Positions 1 through 9,134 of a stretch of 64,000 bases of DNA are shown here, piece by piece. Position 1 is the first letter of the stretch; the number at the start of each line of letters is the position of its first letter. The DNA is from Paracoccus sp. MKU1 (GTDB lineage Bacteria; Pseudomonadota; Alphaproteobacteria; Rhodobacterales; Rhodobacteraceae): the NCBI RefSeq assembly GCF_001447385.1, contig NZ_LLWQ01000142.1:1-64000 (forward strand). The letters run 5' to 3'. Position numbers and translations under genes: made by a program. The notes beneath the pieces are model-generated. The model worked only from the letters and a program-made list of their open reading frames with translations, did not search any database and was not told where the DNA came from.

Positions 1-1
1 C

Positions 2-94
2 GCGCGGATCGCCCACGACCTCGACGAACGGCTCGCGCGCGAGAATGTCACGCTGGCCGAACTCACCGGCAGCGGCAACGCGGACTGGCTCTAG
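2..94 (+). CDS. 3' end of an unidentified gene (partial)
   Basis: An open frame enters from the window edge and runs 30 codons to a TAG at 92-94, ending in GSGNADWL. Too little is visible to name a family. It converges on cysE, and the two stop codons overlap within one CTAG tetramer (91-94), which is why I think the frame is real rather than a chance reading. Confidence 0.4.
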   Translation, partial: ARIAHDLDERLARENVTLAELTGSGNADWL

Positions 95-930
95 AACAGG
101 TCTTCGTGACCCAGAAGCTGGTTCATGGTGTTCGACGGGTCCGCGCAGCCGGCATCGCCCACGATCCGCGCCGGCACCCCGGCCACGGTCTTGCAGGGCG
201 GCACCTCGGCCAAGACGACCGAGCCGGCGGCGATGCGCGAATGATGCCCCACGCGGATATTGCCCAGCACCTTGGCGCCGGCGCCGATCATCACGCCATT
301 GCCGATCTTGGGATGGCGGTCGCCATCCTCCTTGCCGGTGCCGCCCAGCGTTACCGAATGCAGCATCGACACGTCGTTGCCCACCACCGCTGTCTCGCCG
401 ATGACGATGGAATGGGCATGGTCGATCATCACGCCCGTGCCGATCTTCGCCGCCGGGTGAATATCGACGCCGAACACTTCCGAGCAGCGCATCTGCACGA
501 AATAGGCCATGTCGCGGCGGCCCTGCCGCCACAGCCAATGCCCGATGCGATAGGCTTGCAGCGCCTGATAGCCCTTGAAGAACAGGATCGGCTGCATCAG
601 CCGATGCGTCGCCGGGTCGCGGTCATAGACCGCCAGCAGGTCGGCCTGCGCCGCCGCCGACAGTTCCGGCGCGCGGGCCAAAGCATCGTCGGCGATCTCG
701 CGCAGGATCTGCTCGCTCATCTCGCGCGAGGCGAGCTTCAGCGAAAAGCGATAGGCCAGCGCCGCCTCGAAGGTGGCATGATGCAGCAGCCCGGCATGGA
801 TCAGCGCGCCCAGCAAGGGCTCGTCGCGCACGGCGACCCGCGCCTCGCGCTGGATGCGGCCCCAGACCGAATCGCGCGGGGCGTCCCGAGCGTCGGAAAG
901 CGGCTCGATCATGTCTTTCTGCAAGTTCAT
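91..930 (-). CDS. cysE: Serine O-acetyltransferase
   Basis: Acetylates L-serine with acetyl-CoA to O-acetylserine, the first step of cysteine synthesis, in the cytoplasm. The 279-residue protein has the N-terminal helical SATase domain (about residues 20-130) followed by left-handed beta-helix hexapeptide repeats (about 150-255), with the family blocks GVDIHPAAKIG, MIDHAHSIVIGET, LGGTGKE.GDRHPKIG and AGSVVL..VPP..T.AGVPARIVG. Length is normal. The C-terminus ends DLF; in many CysE proteins the last residue is an isoleucine that docks into CysK, so a terminal Phe is a mild variation. It lies 64 bp downstream of the GTA operon on the same strand but is functionally unrelated to it. Confidence 0.95.
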   Translation of the reverse strand: MNLQKDMIEPLSDARDAPRDSVWGRIQREARVAVRDEPLLGALIHAGLLHHATFEAALAYRFSLKLASREMSEQILREIADDALARAPELSAAAQADLLAVYDRDPATHRLMQPILFFKGYQALQAYRIGHWLWRQGRRDMAYFVQMRCSEVFGVDIHPAAKIGTGVMIDHAHSIVIGETAVVGNDVSMLHSVTLGGTGKEDGDRHPKIGNGVMIGAGAKVLGNIRVGHHSRIAAGSVVLAEVPPCKTVAGVPARIVGDAGCADPSNTMNQLLGHEDLF

Positions 931-994
931 TCAGGCGCGCCCGTCAGTTTCATCTTTCAAGTCTAGCGGAAACCGGCGGGCGCGAAAAGTCCGC

Positions 995-1717
995 TCAATC
1001 CGGCAGCCGCAATTCCCACCAATGCAACACGACGCGCACCTTGCCGCCGGCGAATTGCCCGCCCGCCGCAGTCAGCCGCAAGGGCACAGGCTCCCAGAAT
1101 ACCATGGGCGGCGACAACACGCCCCGCGCCCAGGAACCCTGCGCCTTGCCCAGCCCCTGCCCAAAGCGCGAAAGGCTGCCGGCATCGCCCGCTGTGCCCA
1201 GAGACCACGACGTCGCGCTGCCGGTGATCGCCTCTTGTACCCGCGCCGCAGCCCCGATGACCAAAGCGCCGGGCGGAATGGCCATCGCGGTCTCGAACCA
1301 GTCTCCCGCGCCCAGCGTGACATCCTCGGAGAGCTGCCGCGCCAGCAGGCCCGAGCCGTGCTGGCCCAGTGTGACGGCGCCCGCCACCCAGCCCGAACCG
1401 TCATGGATGGCCGTCACCCCTTGATCGGCGATGACCGCGCGCCGGCCAAAGCCCGGCTGGACAAAGATCCAGCCACCGTTCGCGCCGATGGCGACCTTGC
1501 CGCCCTGCCCCTCCCAGGCATTGACCGCGCCCTGCGGCACACCCCAGCACATGCCATCCACCACGCTCGCGGGCGGAGTGATGCGAGTCAGGCTTTGCAG
1601 CACCAAATCGACCTGCCCATCCAGTCGGAGCAGCGCCTCGTTCACCGTGACATGCTTCTGCGCCTGCGCCGGCATCAGCAGCGGCAGGTCGCAATTGGCG
1701 GTCGTGTTCTCAGACAT
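995..1717 (-). CDS. DUF2793 protein at the end of the GTA operon
   Basis: The 240-residue protein opens with the DUF2793 signature LPLLMPAQAQKHVTVNEAL and LRLDG, followed by a Gly/Ala-rich beta-type sequence. DUF2793 proteins are found in phage-like and GTA loci; in Rhodobacter capsulatus I recall a related protein being encoded with the GTA head-spike genes at a separate locus, but I could not check this. Its ATG overlaps the end of the g15-like gene by 8 bp, so it is translationally coupled and is the last gene of the GTA transcript. A receptor-binding or spike-assembly role is inference only. Confidence 0.75.
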   Translation of the reverse strand: MSENTTANCDLPLLMPAQAQKHVTVNEALLRLDGQVDLVLQSLTRITPPASVVDGMCWGVPQGAVNAWEGQGGKVAIGANGGWIFVQPGFGRRAVIADQGVTAIHDGSGWVAGAVTLGQHGSGLLARQLSEDVTLGAGDWFETAMAIPPGALVIGAAARVQEAITGSATSWSLGTAGDAGSLSRFGQGLGKAQGSWARGVLSPPMVFWEPVPLRLTAAGGQFAGGKVRVVLHWWELRLPD

Positions 1718-4700
1718 GGATCATTCTCCTTGCATAGGGACCTGCGCCGAACGTGTCGGAAAGCTGGGCGACCTCGACGGCAAAGCCGCCACCGGCCGTG
1801 GCTTGAGACCAGGTGGTGTCCGGCACCACCCAGCGCGGTTCCGCGACCACGGCCTGCGCCAGCACCTGCCCGTCTCGGACCAGCCGGGCCGAATAACGCT
1901 CCTGCGCCTCGCCCAGCGGCACATCCGGCCCGTCCCAGCCGTCGCCCTGCACCCGCGTACGCCGGATCCAGGTCGCGATCCGGCCCTGGACCTCCAAATG
2001 ACAGGGCGACAGCGGCCGCAGCCCGGCGCCGCGGAATGCGACGGCGACATGGCGATAGCTCGGATCGTCCGGGCTGCGCGTCGCCGGGCCGATGCGCCAA
2101 TGCCGCAGCTGGTTGCGGGCCGAAGGCGCCAGGTCCACCTGCCGCGCCGCCCCGTCCAGCAGCACCACCACGCTGCCCACGGGCCAGACCGCCGGCATGA
2201 AGGCATCCGTCCCCGCCTGCCCGCGCAGCCGGGTCGAGATCTCCCACAGCCCGGTCGAGATCAGCCGCGCCTCGGCGAATTGCAGCAATTCCCAGCCCTC
2301 GGCCGAACCGTCGCCGATCGCCAGCAGGTTCGCGCCCGCCATCAGCGCCTCGGGCGTCGCGGATTCCAGGTTACCGCCCTTGACCCGGACCCGCAGCGGC
2401 GGGCCGCGATCCCAGACCCCGGGCCGCGCCGCCGAAAGCGGGCCTTCGGTCCGGCCCATGATTGCCGGCTCGGCCAGCGTCATGTTCAACCCATAGCCGC
2501 CCGCCCGCGCGGTCGAGGCCCAGACCGCCGCCGCCCCCGGCCAGGGCGTCGCCGTTACTGCCAGATGCGGCGCATGCGCCACTTCGTCGCCGCGCAAGAG
2601 CGGCAGGTCCAGGAAGACCGGCCAGACCGGGATCGGCGGCACGAATGGCCGCAGCGCCGCCTCGCCCTCGACCACGCGGGCCGGGCGATAGACCCCCGGC
2701 TCGACCCGCACCGCATCCACCGTGATCGCGCCGGCCCGCTCGATGCGGTCGATGCGCCAGCGTTTCGCTTCGACACCCGGCTCGGCCAGCCGCACCACAT
2801 CCCCCGGTCCCAGGTGCCCCAGCGAGGGCGGCAGGGCAAAGCGCACCGCATCCCGCGCCACCGCCGCTTCCGACAGCCAGCGTTCCGCCAGCGCCCGCCC
2901 CTCGCCGCGGGTCAGCGCCATCGCCAGCTCGCTGTCCGAGACCGCCAGGAACTCCGCCCCCGGCATCATCGTCTCGGCCGTGCGCGCGGCATAGTCGCCA
3001 CCCGCCTCGACATGGGTCAGCCGGATGCGCCCGACCATCTCGGCATCGGCTGCGCGCGAAACCTCGACCGCCTCGACCTCATCGGCCAGCGCCATGTCGT
3101 CGGGGCCCAGCTCCGCATCGACCCGCGCGCCGCGCATGACGAAGCGCAAGACGCCGTCGCGCTCGACCGCATCGAAACCATGCGCCAGCATCAGCGGTTG
3201 CAAGGCCGCGCGACCGCTCTCGGCCCCCGACAGCACATAGCCGCGCACCAGACCGCGCAGCCCCTCGGCATCAAAGGCGCGCACCCCCGCCTCGCGGCAG
3301 ATCTCGGCCACCACATCGGCCAGCGGCACGGCGCCCGCCCGGCCGTTCAGCCAATGTCCGCGCTCCCATGCCGGGCCGTCCGACCACAGGTCGGTGCGCG
3401 CCGGGAATGCCGGATAGGGCCGCGCATCCCAGCACCAGACATGCGCGCGGCCCATATCGATCATCCGCCCCGCCCCGGTCCTGCCGAACGCGGCACGGGC
3501 CGGGTTGTTCGCCGGGTCCGACCAGAACTCGGTCATCGCCCGTACATAGGCAGCCTGGATCACGTCGTCCCGCCGCCCGTCCGAGAACCAGGGCAGCATG
3601 GATTCCGAGCTCATCGCGTCCAGGAACTTGTTCGGCTGGTTGGTGCCCTTGTCCAGCGCCGCACAGCCCATCTCGGTGAACCAGACAGGTTTCGAACGCG
3701 GCACCCAAGCTGTCGGCTGCCCCTGCCGCACCCCGCCGATGCGGTCGTGATGCCGGTTCTGCCACCAGCCCCGGATATCCTTGTAGCGCCAGATCCAATG
3801 CTCGTGATGCGCGCCGTCGCGGATTTCCGTGCGGCGCTGCCCCTGCCGGTCGGCCTCGCTGGCGTAATACCAGTGGTAGCCCTCGCCGCCCGCGACATTG
3901 GCCAGCAGATAGGCCGGATCGTCGATCCGCCCCCAAGGCGCGTCCAGATGCTCGTCGCCCTCGCGCCAGTCGGACAGCGGCATGTAGTTGTCGATGCCGA
4001 TGAAGTCGATGTTCTCGTCCGCCCAAAGCGGGTCGAGATGGAAATGCACGTCGCCATTGCCGGGGTGATAACCGAAATACTCCGACCAGTCGGCAGCATA
4101 GCCGATCCTGACCCCCTCACCCAGAATGCCGCGCACATCCGCCGCCAGCCGCCGCAACTGCGCGACCGCCGGGAACGAATGGCCGGCCGCCATGATCGTC
4201 GTCAGCCCGACCATCTCCGAGCCGATCAGGAAGGCGTCGATCCCGCCCGCCGCCGCGCAAAGATGCGCATAATGCAGGATGAAGCGGCGATAGGACCACT
4301 CGTCCGGCCCGTCATAGCGGATCGTCAGTCCATCGCGCGAGAAATCTCCCGCCTCGGCCGCGCCGAAGAACCGCGCCACCTCCGCCTCGGCCGCAGCGGT
4401 GCCCGCAGGACTGCCCTCGCGCCCCGGGGCGATGCTGGTGGTGATGCGCCCGCGCCAGGGCATGACCGGCTGATGCGCCGCGCCGCTCCAGGGATCTGGC
4501 CTACCGTTGCCCGCGAGCTGCTCCATCAGGATGAAGGGATAGAACACCGCCTTGCGCCCGCTCTCGGCGATCGCCCGCAGCGCCTCGATCACCGAGCCGT
4601 CCGCCGGCGTGCCGCCATAGATCGGCCGCCCGTCCACCCGCGCCACTTCGGCCGCGCCGTCGCGCCCGATGCCGCCCGCGCGCCAAGCCATCCCCTGCCC

Positions 4701-5600
4701 GTCGCGCGACAGGTCCTCGACCTTGGGCCGCACCGTGCATTCGCCGACCCGCAGGTCGTCGCCGAACCAGGACACCACCAGCGAGACCGAGCCGACATGC
4801 GGCAATTCCCGCCCCAGGATCCGCATCGAGGCCTGGAAATCGGTCGGCGCCAGCGCCGTGTTGCGGTTGGCCACCTGCATCTCGCCCAGGCCCAGGTCAT
4901 AGCTGACCGCCGTGGTCGCCAGCGAATATTCCCCGGTGCCGGGGATCATCGCCACCGCCTGCACCTCGCGCGACAGGCCCCGGCCGTTCCTGGCCGCCCG
5001 TGTCACCTCGAAGGACAGCTGCGGCACCCGGTTGCCCCATCTCTCCAGCGCCAGGTCCTCGAAGACGACATAGGCGATGCCGCGATAGGCCGGGGCCGCG
5101 TCGCCCTCCTGCGCGGCGATGGCCGGGTCGGGCAGCTGCGCCTCGTCGCCCGGATAGACGCGCATGTTCAGGTCGTCGGGCGCGATCTCCTCTCCATCCG
5201 CCCAGATCCGGCCCACGCCCAGGATCGGCCCTTCGCACAGCGCCAGCGCAAAGCTCAACCGATAGCCGATCTCGGTCACGCGCGGCCCCGACCCCTTGCC
5301 GCCGCCATGGCTGCGCCGCGTCTCGTCCAGCGGCCCGGCCCAGATCGCATGGCCCGGCACCCGCATCTGCCCCCAGAGCCGCGGGATCGCCGTGCCCTCG
5401 CCCGCAGTCTGGATGCGCATCCGGTCCACGCGCCCGGTCTCGACCGCCTTCGAGCCGCCGCCCAGCAGGCGCTGGTCGATGACCCGCCCCAACGTCGCGC
5501 CCACGGCCCGGCCGATGACGGCACCCGAAAGCCCCAGAACCGTGCCGCCAAAGCCCGCACCCAGCGATGCCCCGACCGCCGACAGCAGTATCGTCGCCAT
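1710..5600 (-). CDS. GTA tail-tip host-specificity protein (RcGTA g15-like megatron)
   Basis: Largest GTA protein, 1296 residues. The N-terminus carries a Gly/Ala-rich hydrophobic stretch (residues 1-45), then a phage tail domain with a cysteine-poor beta region, a central glycoside-hydrolase-like TIM-barrel segment (about 400-760; blocks FIGIDNYMPLSDWR, WFTEMGCAALDKGTNQPN and MGRAHVWCWDARPYPAFP), and a C-terminal phage-tail fibre-like part. In RcGTA this protein forms the tip of the baseplate that contacts the recipient cell. It starts 18 bp downstream of the g14-like peptidase gene and overlaps the DUF2793 gene. The frame is intact over 3.9 kb, arguing that the particle is under selection. 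Confidence 0.92.
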   Translation of the reverse strand: MATILLSAVGASLGAGFGGTVLGLSGAVIGRAVGATLGRVIDQRLLGGGSKAVETGRVDRMRIQTAGEGTAIPRLWGQMRVPGHAIWAGPLDETRRSHGGGKGSGPRVTEIGYRLSFALALCEGPILGVGRIWADGEEIAPDDLNMRVYPGDEAQLPDPAIAAQEGDAAPAYRGIAYVVFEDLALERWGNRVPQLSFEVTRAARNGRGLSREVQAVAMIPGTGEYSLATTAVSYDLGLGEMQVANRNTALAPTDFQASMRILGRELPHVGSVSLVVSWFGDDLRVGECTVRPKVEDLSRDGQGMAWRAGGIGRDGAAEVARVDGRPIYGGTPADGSVIEALRAIAESGRKAVFYPFILMEQLAGNGRPDPWSGAAHQPVMPWRGRITTSIAPGREGSPAGTAAAEAEVARFFGAAEAGDFSRDGLTIRYDGPDEWSYRRFILHYAHLCAAAGGIDAFLIGSEMVGLTTIMAAGHSFPAVAQLRRLAADVRGILGEGVRIGYAADWSEYFGYHPGNGDVHFHLDPLWADENIDFIGIDNYMPLSDWREGDEHLDAPWGRIDDPAYLLANVAGGEGYHWYYASEADRQGQRRTEIRDGAHHEHWIWRYKDIRGWWQNRHHDRIGGVRQGQPTAWVPRSKPVWFTEMGCAALDKGTNQPNKFLDAMSSESMLPWFSDGRRDDVIQAAYVRAMTEFWSDPANNPARAAFGRTGAGRMIDMGRAHVWCWDARPYPAFPARTDLWSDGPAWERGHWLNGRAGAVPLADVVAEICREAGVRAFDAEGLRGLVRGYVLSGAESGRAALQPLMLAHGFDAVERDGVLRFVMRGARVDAELGPDDMALADEVEAVEVSRAADAEMVGRIRLTHVEAGGDYAARTAETMMPGAEFLAVSDSELAMALTRGEGRALAERWLSEAAVARDAVRFALPPSLGHLGPGDVVRLAEPGVEAKRWRIDRIERAGAITVDAVRVEPGVYRPARVVEGEAALRPFVPPIPVWPVFLDLPLLRGDEVAHAPHLAVTATPWPGAAAVWASTARAGGYGLNMTLAEPAIMGRTEGPLSAARPGVWDRGPPLRVRVKGGNLESATPEALMAGANLLAIGDGSAEGWELLQFAEARLISTGLWEISTRLRGQAGTDAFMPAVWPVGSVVVLLDGAARQVDLAPSARNQLRHWRIGPATRSPDDPSYRHVAVAFRGAGLRPLSPCHLEVQGRIATWIRRTRVQGDGWDGPDVPLGEAQERYSARLVRDGQVLAQAVVAEPRWVVPDTTWSQATAGGGFAVEVAQLSDTFGAGPYARRMIHV

Positions 5601-5618
5601 TGCGCCCTTCCCTTTCCC

Positions 5619-6044
5619 TCAAACCGGCGGAAACCGGAACCGCCCCGCGATCCGCGCCCGCCATGGCGCCGAAAGCGGGCTTTCCACCACGCCATGCCGG
5701 TCATAGGCATGCACGAAGCTGGCCCGCTCGCCGGTTTCCGCCACTATTCCCATATGCTTGGCGATTGCCCCGGCCCGCATGCGAAAGACCAGCACATCGC
5801 CCGGCCGCTCGTCCGGCGCGGGCAGCAGCAGCCGCCCCGCCCCGCCCAGCAGCAACTCGGCCCCGCCGACCTCGCCCCAATCCGGGGTATAGGCCGGCAT
5901 GGCCTCGGGCTCGGCGCCGAAGAGCTCGCGCCAGATGCCGCGCACCAGCCCCAGGCAATCCGTCCCCGCCCCCCGGACCGAGCCCTGATGCACATAGGGC
6001 GTGCCGATCCAGGCCCGCGCCGCCCGAACGACGGCCGCGCTCAT
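5619..6044 (-). CDS. GTA NlpC/P60 cell-wall peptidase (RcGTA g14-like)
   Basis: A 141-residue cysteine peptidase thought to cut recipient peptidoglycan during DNA delivery. Catalytic Cys30 lies in the motif GTDCLGLVRG and the likely catalytic His97 in AKHMGIV, the normal NlpC/P60 order; family block PGDVLVFR is at 81-88. I use the ATG at 6044 because it overlaps the stop of the preceding gene (ATGA), whereas the longer open frame runs into the g13 gene. Confidence 0.9.
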   Translation of the reverse strand: MSAAVVRAARAWIGTPYVHQGSVRGAGTDCLGLVRGIWRELFGAEPEAMPAYTPDWGEVGGAELLLGGAGRLLLPAPDERPGDVLVFRMRAGAIAKHMGIVAETGERASFVHAYDRHGVVESPLSAPWRARIAGRFRFPPV

Positions 6045-6859
6045 CGGTTCACCTTGGGCGCGATCAGCCAGTCCTCGGGCGGCAAATGCGGAAAGCCGCG
6101 AAAGTTCAGGTGGTTCAGGAACTTCATCCGGCAGGTCTCGGCCCGCTTGTCGCAGCCGGCCAGCAGCCGCACCCGGTCGCCCGGGGCCGGGCGAATACCC
6201 AGCGCCGTCCAAAGCTCGACCTCGCGCCGGCCGCCGGGCAGCGCGGCATCCGCCTTGACCAGCCCCGACAGCCCCTCGGCCGCGCCCGACAGCACCACCA
6301 GCTGGCCATGCTCGAACCAGCCCGCGTCATGCCCGGCCAGGCCCGACAGCTCCAGCCGATCCCCCTCGTCAAAGACAACCACCCCCTCGGCCGAATAGCC
6401 GGCGCGCGCCAGGTCGAACCGGCACTGTCCATCGCCCAGCGCCGCCGAGCAGCGCGGGTGATAGACCCGCCCCTGCGCCTTGTTCAGGGGCTCGGACAGC
6501 CCGCGCAGCTCGGCTCGGAAGGCCGCGCCGCTGCGCACCACCTCGCCCAGATGACCGCGAAACACCAGCCGCCGGTTCGCGGTATCAGCCCAGTCCACCT
6601 CCCACAGCCGCACATCGGCCGCGTCCCAGCGCCCGGCCATCAGGTCGCGCTCGGTGATCGCCGCATCCGACAGCGCGCCCACCGCCTCGCTGTTGTCCAC
6701 CGACAGGCCCAGGCCCTGCACCACCGCCCGCGCGCTCAGCCCGCTGTCGGGGCGAAAGGCGATGCCCTCGAAGGACAGCGCCCGGTCGTGATCGGTAAAA
6801 CCCAGCACCAGCCCGTCGCGCCGCCGGACCGCCCAGGCCCTCGCAATCGTCTCGGTCAT
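6041..6859 (-). CDS. GTA baseplate hub protein (RcGTA g13-like, DUF2163)
   Basis: 272 residues. The N-terminal DUF2163 part reads ARAWAVRRRDGLVLGFTDHD, and the C-terminal phage BR0599-like part contains paired cysteines (YHPRCSAALGDGQCRFDL, and LLAGCDKRAETCRMKFLN ending in a FRGFPHLPP motif). In RcGTA the homologue forms the baseplate hub and has been reported to bind an iron-sulfur cluster, which fits the four conserved cysteines. The start at 6859 gives an ATGA overlap with g12; its own stop overlaps the g14 start. Confidence 0.9.
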   Translation of the reverse strand: MTETIARAWAVRRRDGLVLGFTDHDRALSFEGIAFRPDSGLSARAVVQGLGLSVDNSEAVGALSDAAITERDLMAGRWDAADVRLWEVDWADTANRRLVFRGHLGEVVRSGAAFRAELRGLSEPLNKAQGRVYHPRCSAALGDGQCRFDLARAGYSAEGVVVFDEGDRLELSGLAGHDAGWFEHGQLVVLSGAAEGLSGLVKADAALPGGRREVELWTALGIRPAPGDRVRLLAGCDKRAETCRMKFLNHLNFRGFPHLPPEDWLIAPKVNR

Positions 6860-7488
6860 AGCCGCACCTCCACCACCGGCACCTGCGGCAGGTCCCCGGC
6901 CTGGAACGAGGCGACCGAAACGGCGATGCGATCCGTGTCGAAGCGCACCGGCACGTCGAATTCGAACCCCGCCGTGACCACGGCCCCCGCCTCGGGCGGC
7001 GCGGCAAAGCTGACCATGCCCGTGACCGTATCGACCACGAAATCCACGCCCGCGCGCAACTCGACATTGCCGGCCCCGGCCAGCACCGTACCCTCGACCG
7101 GCTTCGTCACCGGCCGCCAATAACGCGCCGGCCCCGAGGCATAGGCCTTGCGCAGCGCAAATTCCCGCCGCACCCCGTTGCCCATGCCGATCTCCTGGTC
7201 CTGGAAACTCACCGCTGCGCTCGGGGCGCAGGACTTGCAATCCGCCCAGTCCTTCCAGCGAAACCCGTGCATCTGCCCGGCCCGCGCCTCGAAAAAGGCG
7301 ATCAGCGCCGCCACGTCGTCCAGCGAGCGCAGCCCCAGCCCGGCATCATAGCGCCGCCGCGAATGCGCCCAAGGCGTGCGCCGTTCCTCATGCCCGTTGG
7401 TCAGCGCGACGATCTCGGTCCGCCGCTCCGGCCCGCCGACCGAGCCGAAGGACAGGTTCGCCGGAAACCTGATCTCGTGAAATGCCAT
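6856..7488 (-). CDS. GTA distal tail protein (RcGTA g12-like, DUF2460)
   Basis: 210 residues with the DUF2460 opening MAFHEIRFPANLSFGSVGGP, followed by ERRTEIVALTNGHEERRTPWAHSRRRYD and the block GFRWKDWADCKS. The family forms the distal tail ring between tail tube and hub in RcGTA. The length is close to the usual 210 residues. It starts only 3 bp after the tape-measure stop. Confidence 0.92.
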   Translation of the reverse strand: MAFHEIRFPANLSFGSVGGPERRTEIVALTNGHEERRTPWAHSRRRYDAGLGLRSLDDVAALIAFFEARAGQMHGFRWKDWADCKSCAPSAAVSFQDQEIGMGNGVRREFALRKAYASGPARYWRPVTKPVEGTVLAGAGNVELRAGVDFVVDTVTGMVSFAAPPEAGAVVTAGFEFDVPVRFDTDRIAVSVASFQAGDLPQVPVVEVRL

Positions 7489-7491
7489 GGA

Positions 7492-8160
7492 TCACCCGTT
7501 CCTTTCCCCGCGCGCCAGCAGCCGCCCCATCTGCGCGGCGATCTGGCTCTGGCTGCGCTGGAACCCCCTCACGTCGGGGGTCGAGACGTTGAAGGTCACG
7601 TTCACCGGCCGCGCAGCCCCGCCCGAGGCCGCCACGCCCAGCCGGCCGTCGGCACCGCGGCGCAGCGGCATGATCGCCTCGGCCCCGGCCTCGCCCATCA
7701 GTCCCGTCGCGCCGCGCATCGGGAAATAGGTCGGCTGGCTGACCACGCCGCCCTTGGCAAAGGGCATCACCCGCCCCTGCGCGAAAGCCGCGCCATCCGC
7801 AAAGGGCAGCGCCGCCGAGACCATGCCGTTCACCCCCTGCGCGATGGCCCCGGCCAGCGCCTGCTCGACCGGCTTCATCGCCACGGCGAAGGCGCTGTCT
7901 GCCATGCTGCGGGCGATGCCCTTCAGCGCGTCCGACAGCTTCATGCCGTCGAAGACCAGCCCCGAGAACGCCCGCCGCAGCCCGCTGCCGATCCCCGATG
8001 TCAGCGTGCCGACCTCGCGATTGGTATAGATCATCGACGCCCGCAGCCGCGCCAGCTCGGCGTCGAACTCCGCCGCCAGCCGGGCGCTCTGCTCCAGCCC
8101 CTTGCCCAGCGCGGCCGGGCCGTCCTCCTCCAGCCGGTCGAATCCGTCCTTGTTCGCCAT
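7492..8160 (-). CDS. GTA tail tape-measure protein (RcGTA g11-like)
   Basis: 222 residues, very short for a tape-measure protein but about the length of the RcGTA one, consistent with the short GTA tail. The N-terminal half is helical (EQSARLAAEFDAELARLRASM), the middle is Ala/Gly-rich and amphipathic, and the C-terminal part has the typical PFAKGGVVSQPTYFPM and MGEAGAEAIMPL motifs of phage tape measures. It presumably occupies the tail tube lumen and sets tail length. Confidence 0.88.
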   Translation of the reverse strand: MANKDGFDRLEEDGPAALGKGLEQSARLAAEFDAELARLRASMIYTNREVGTLTSGIGSGLRRAFSGLVFDGMKLSDALKGIARSMADSAFAVAMKPVEQALAGAIAQGVNGMVSAALPFADGAAFAQGRVMPFAKGGVVSQPTYFPMRGATGLMGEAGAEAIMPLRRGADGRLGVAASGGAARPVNVTFNVSTPDVRGFQRSQSQIAAQMGRLLARGERNG

Positions 8161-8183
8161 GACGGCGCCTCCTTTCCCTCATG

Positions 8184-8393
8184 CTAACCGGCGGGCCGGT
8201 CGGGATAGCGCGCGGCCAGCTCCGCCAGTCGCTCGCGGGTCATCGCCGCGCCCCGCGCCTCGACGCCCAGCATCAGCGCCAGCTCAGCCGGGGTCAGCGC
8301 CCAGAACTGCGCGGGCGTCAGCCCCAGCCCGCCCAGCCGCACCGGCCCCAGGCCGGCACGCATCAGCCCCGGCCAGTCCAGCCCGCCGCTCAT
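8184..8393 (-). CDS. GTA tail assembly protein (RcGTA g10.1-like)
   Basis: 69-residue protein rich in Leu, Ala and Gly, with the family block LTPAQFWALTPAELALML and a tail REALAELAARYPD-like helix. Short proteins of this type sit between g10 and the tape measure in RcGTA and act like phage tail assembly chaperones. Its start overlaps the stop of the g10-like gene by 4 bp. Confidence 0.82.
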   Translation of the reverse strand: MSGGLDWPGLMRAGLGPVRLGGLGLTPAQFWALTPAELALMLGVEARGAAMTRERLAELAARYPDRPAG

Positions 8394-8707
8394 GTGCCCT
8401 CGATGCGGAAAGCCCGCGCCAGCAGCGCCGCCGCCGCATGCGCCGCCGCCACCGGCCCGCCGCGCAGCTCGGCCGCGGCCAGCTCCTCCATGCCGCCCGG
8501 CCAGCCGCCCGCCCGCAAGCCCGCGACCAGCACCGCCATCACGTCGCGGCTGGAAAACCGCCCGCCCTCGAAGCGTTCGACCAGCGCGACCATGCTCTCG
8601 GCGCCCAGTTCCGACTCAAGCCCGGCCAGGGCGCCCAGCGTCAGCCTGGCCACATGCGCCCGGCCATCGAGAAAAATCTCGACCTCGCCCGCCAACGGAT
8701 TGGTCAT
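8390..8707 (-). CDS. GTA tail assembly chaperone (RcGTA g10-like)
   Basis: 105 residues starting MTNPLAGEVEIFLDG, with a GTA gp10 pattern (LTLGALAGLESELG, then SRDVMAVLVAGL). The ATG at 8707 is chosen because it follows the major tail protein stop by one base and matches the family N-terminus; an in-frame upstream extension would overlap that gene. Likely assists tail-tube assembly around the tape measure. Confidence 0.85.
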   Translation of the reverse strand: MTNPLAGEVEIFLDGRAHVARLTLGALAGLESELGAESMVALVERFEGGRFSSRDVMAVLVAGLRAGGWPGGMEELAAAELRGGPVAAAHAAAALLARAFRIEGT

Positions 8708-8708
8708 C

Positions 8709-9122
8709 TCAGAACGCGACGAAGCTGATCGCGCCCGCACTCGCCATGGAAATCTCATAGGTCGCCTCGCCATTGTAACTGCCCGCATATTCCAGCGACG
8801 TGATCTGGAACGGCCCTTCGACGGTGCCGAAATCCGGGATCACCACCTGGAAGCGCGGCACCTCGCCGTCGAAGAACACCTGCCGCGCGCGTTCGTCCGT
8901 CGTCCCGTCCCGAAACACCCCGGACCCCGAGATGCTGGCCGAGCGCACCCCGGCGCCCGCCAGCAGCTCGCGCCAGCGCCCCTCGCTCTCCAGGCTCGTC
9001 ACGTCCACCGTCTCGGCATTGAAGCCCAGCCGGGTGGCCCGCAGCCCCGCCACGGTCTCGAAATGGCCGTCGCCGGTCATGTCCATCTTGATCAGCAGGT
9101 CGCGTCCGTTCTGCACTGCCAT
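8709..9122 (-). CDS. GTA major tail tube protein (RcGTA g9-like)
   Basis: 137 residues opening MAVQNGRDLLIKMD, with the phage major tail protein blocks ATRLGFNAETVDVTS and SGSGVFRD, ending SMASAGAISFVAF. The family polymerises into the tail tube. Normal length; separated by 12 bp from the g8-like gene. Confidence 0.9.
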   Translation of the reverse strand: MAVQNGRDLLIKMDMTGDGHFETVAGLRATRLGFNAETVDVTSLESEGRWRELLAGAGVRSASISGSGVFRDGTTDERARQVFFDGEVPRFQVVIPDFGTVEGPFQITSLEYAGSYNGEATYEISMASAGAISFVAF

Positions 9123-9134
9123 CTTCGTCTCTCC

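Noticed and set aside
1431-6398. 1655-codon plus-strand open frame
   Set aside because: Runs antisense to intact GTA genes; Arg/Pro/His-rich low-complexity translation typical of the complement of GC-rich coding DNA.
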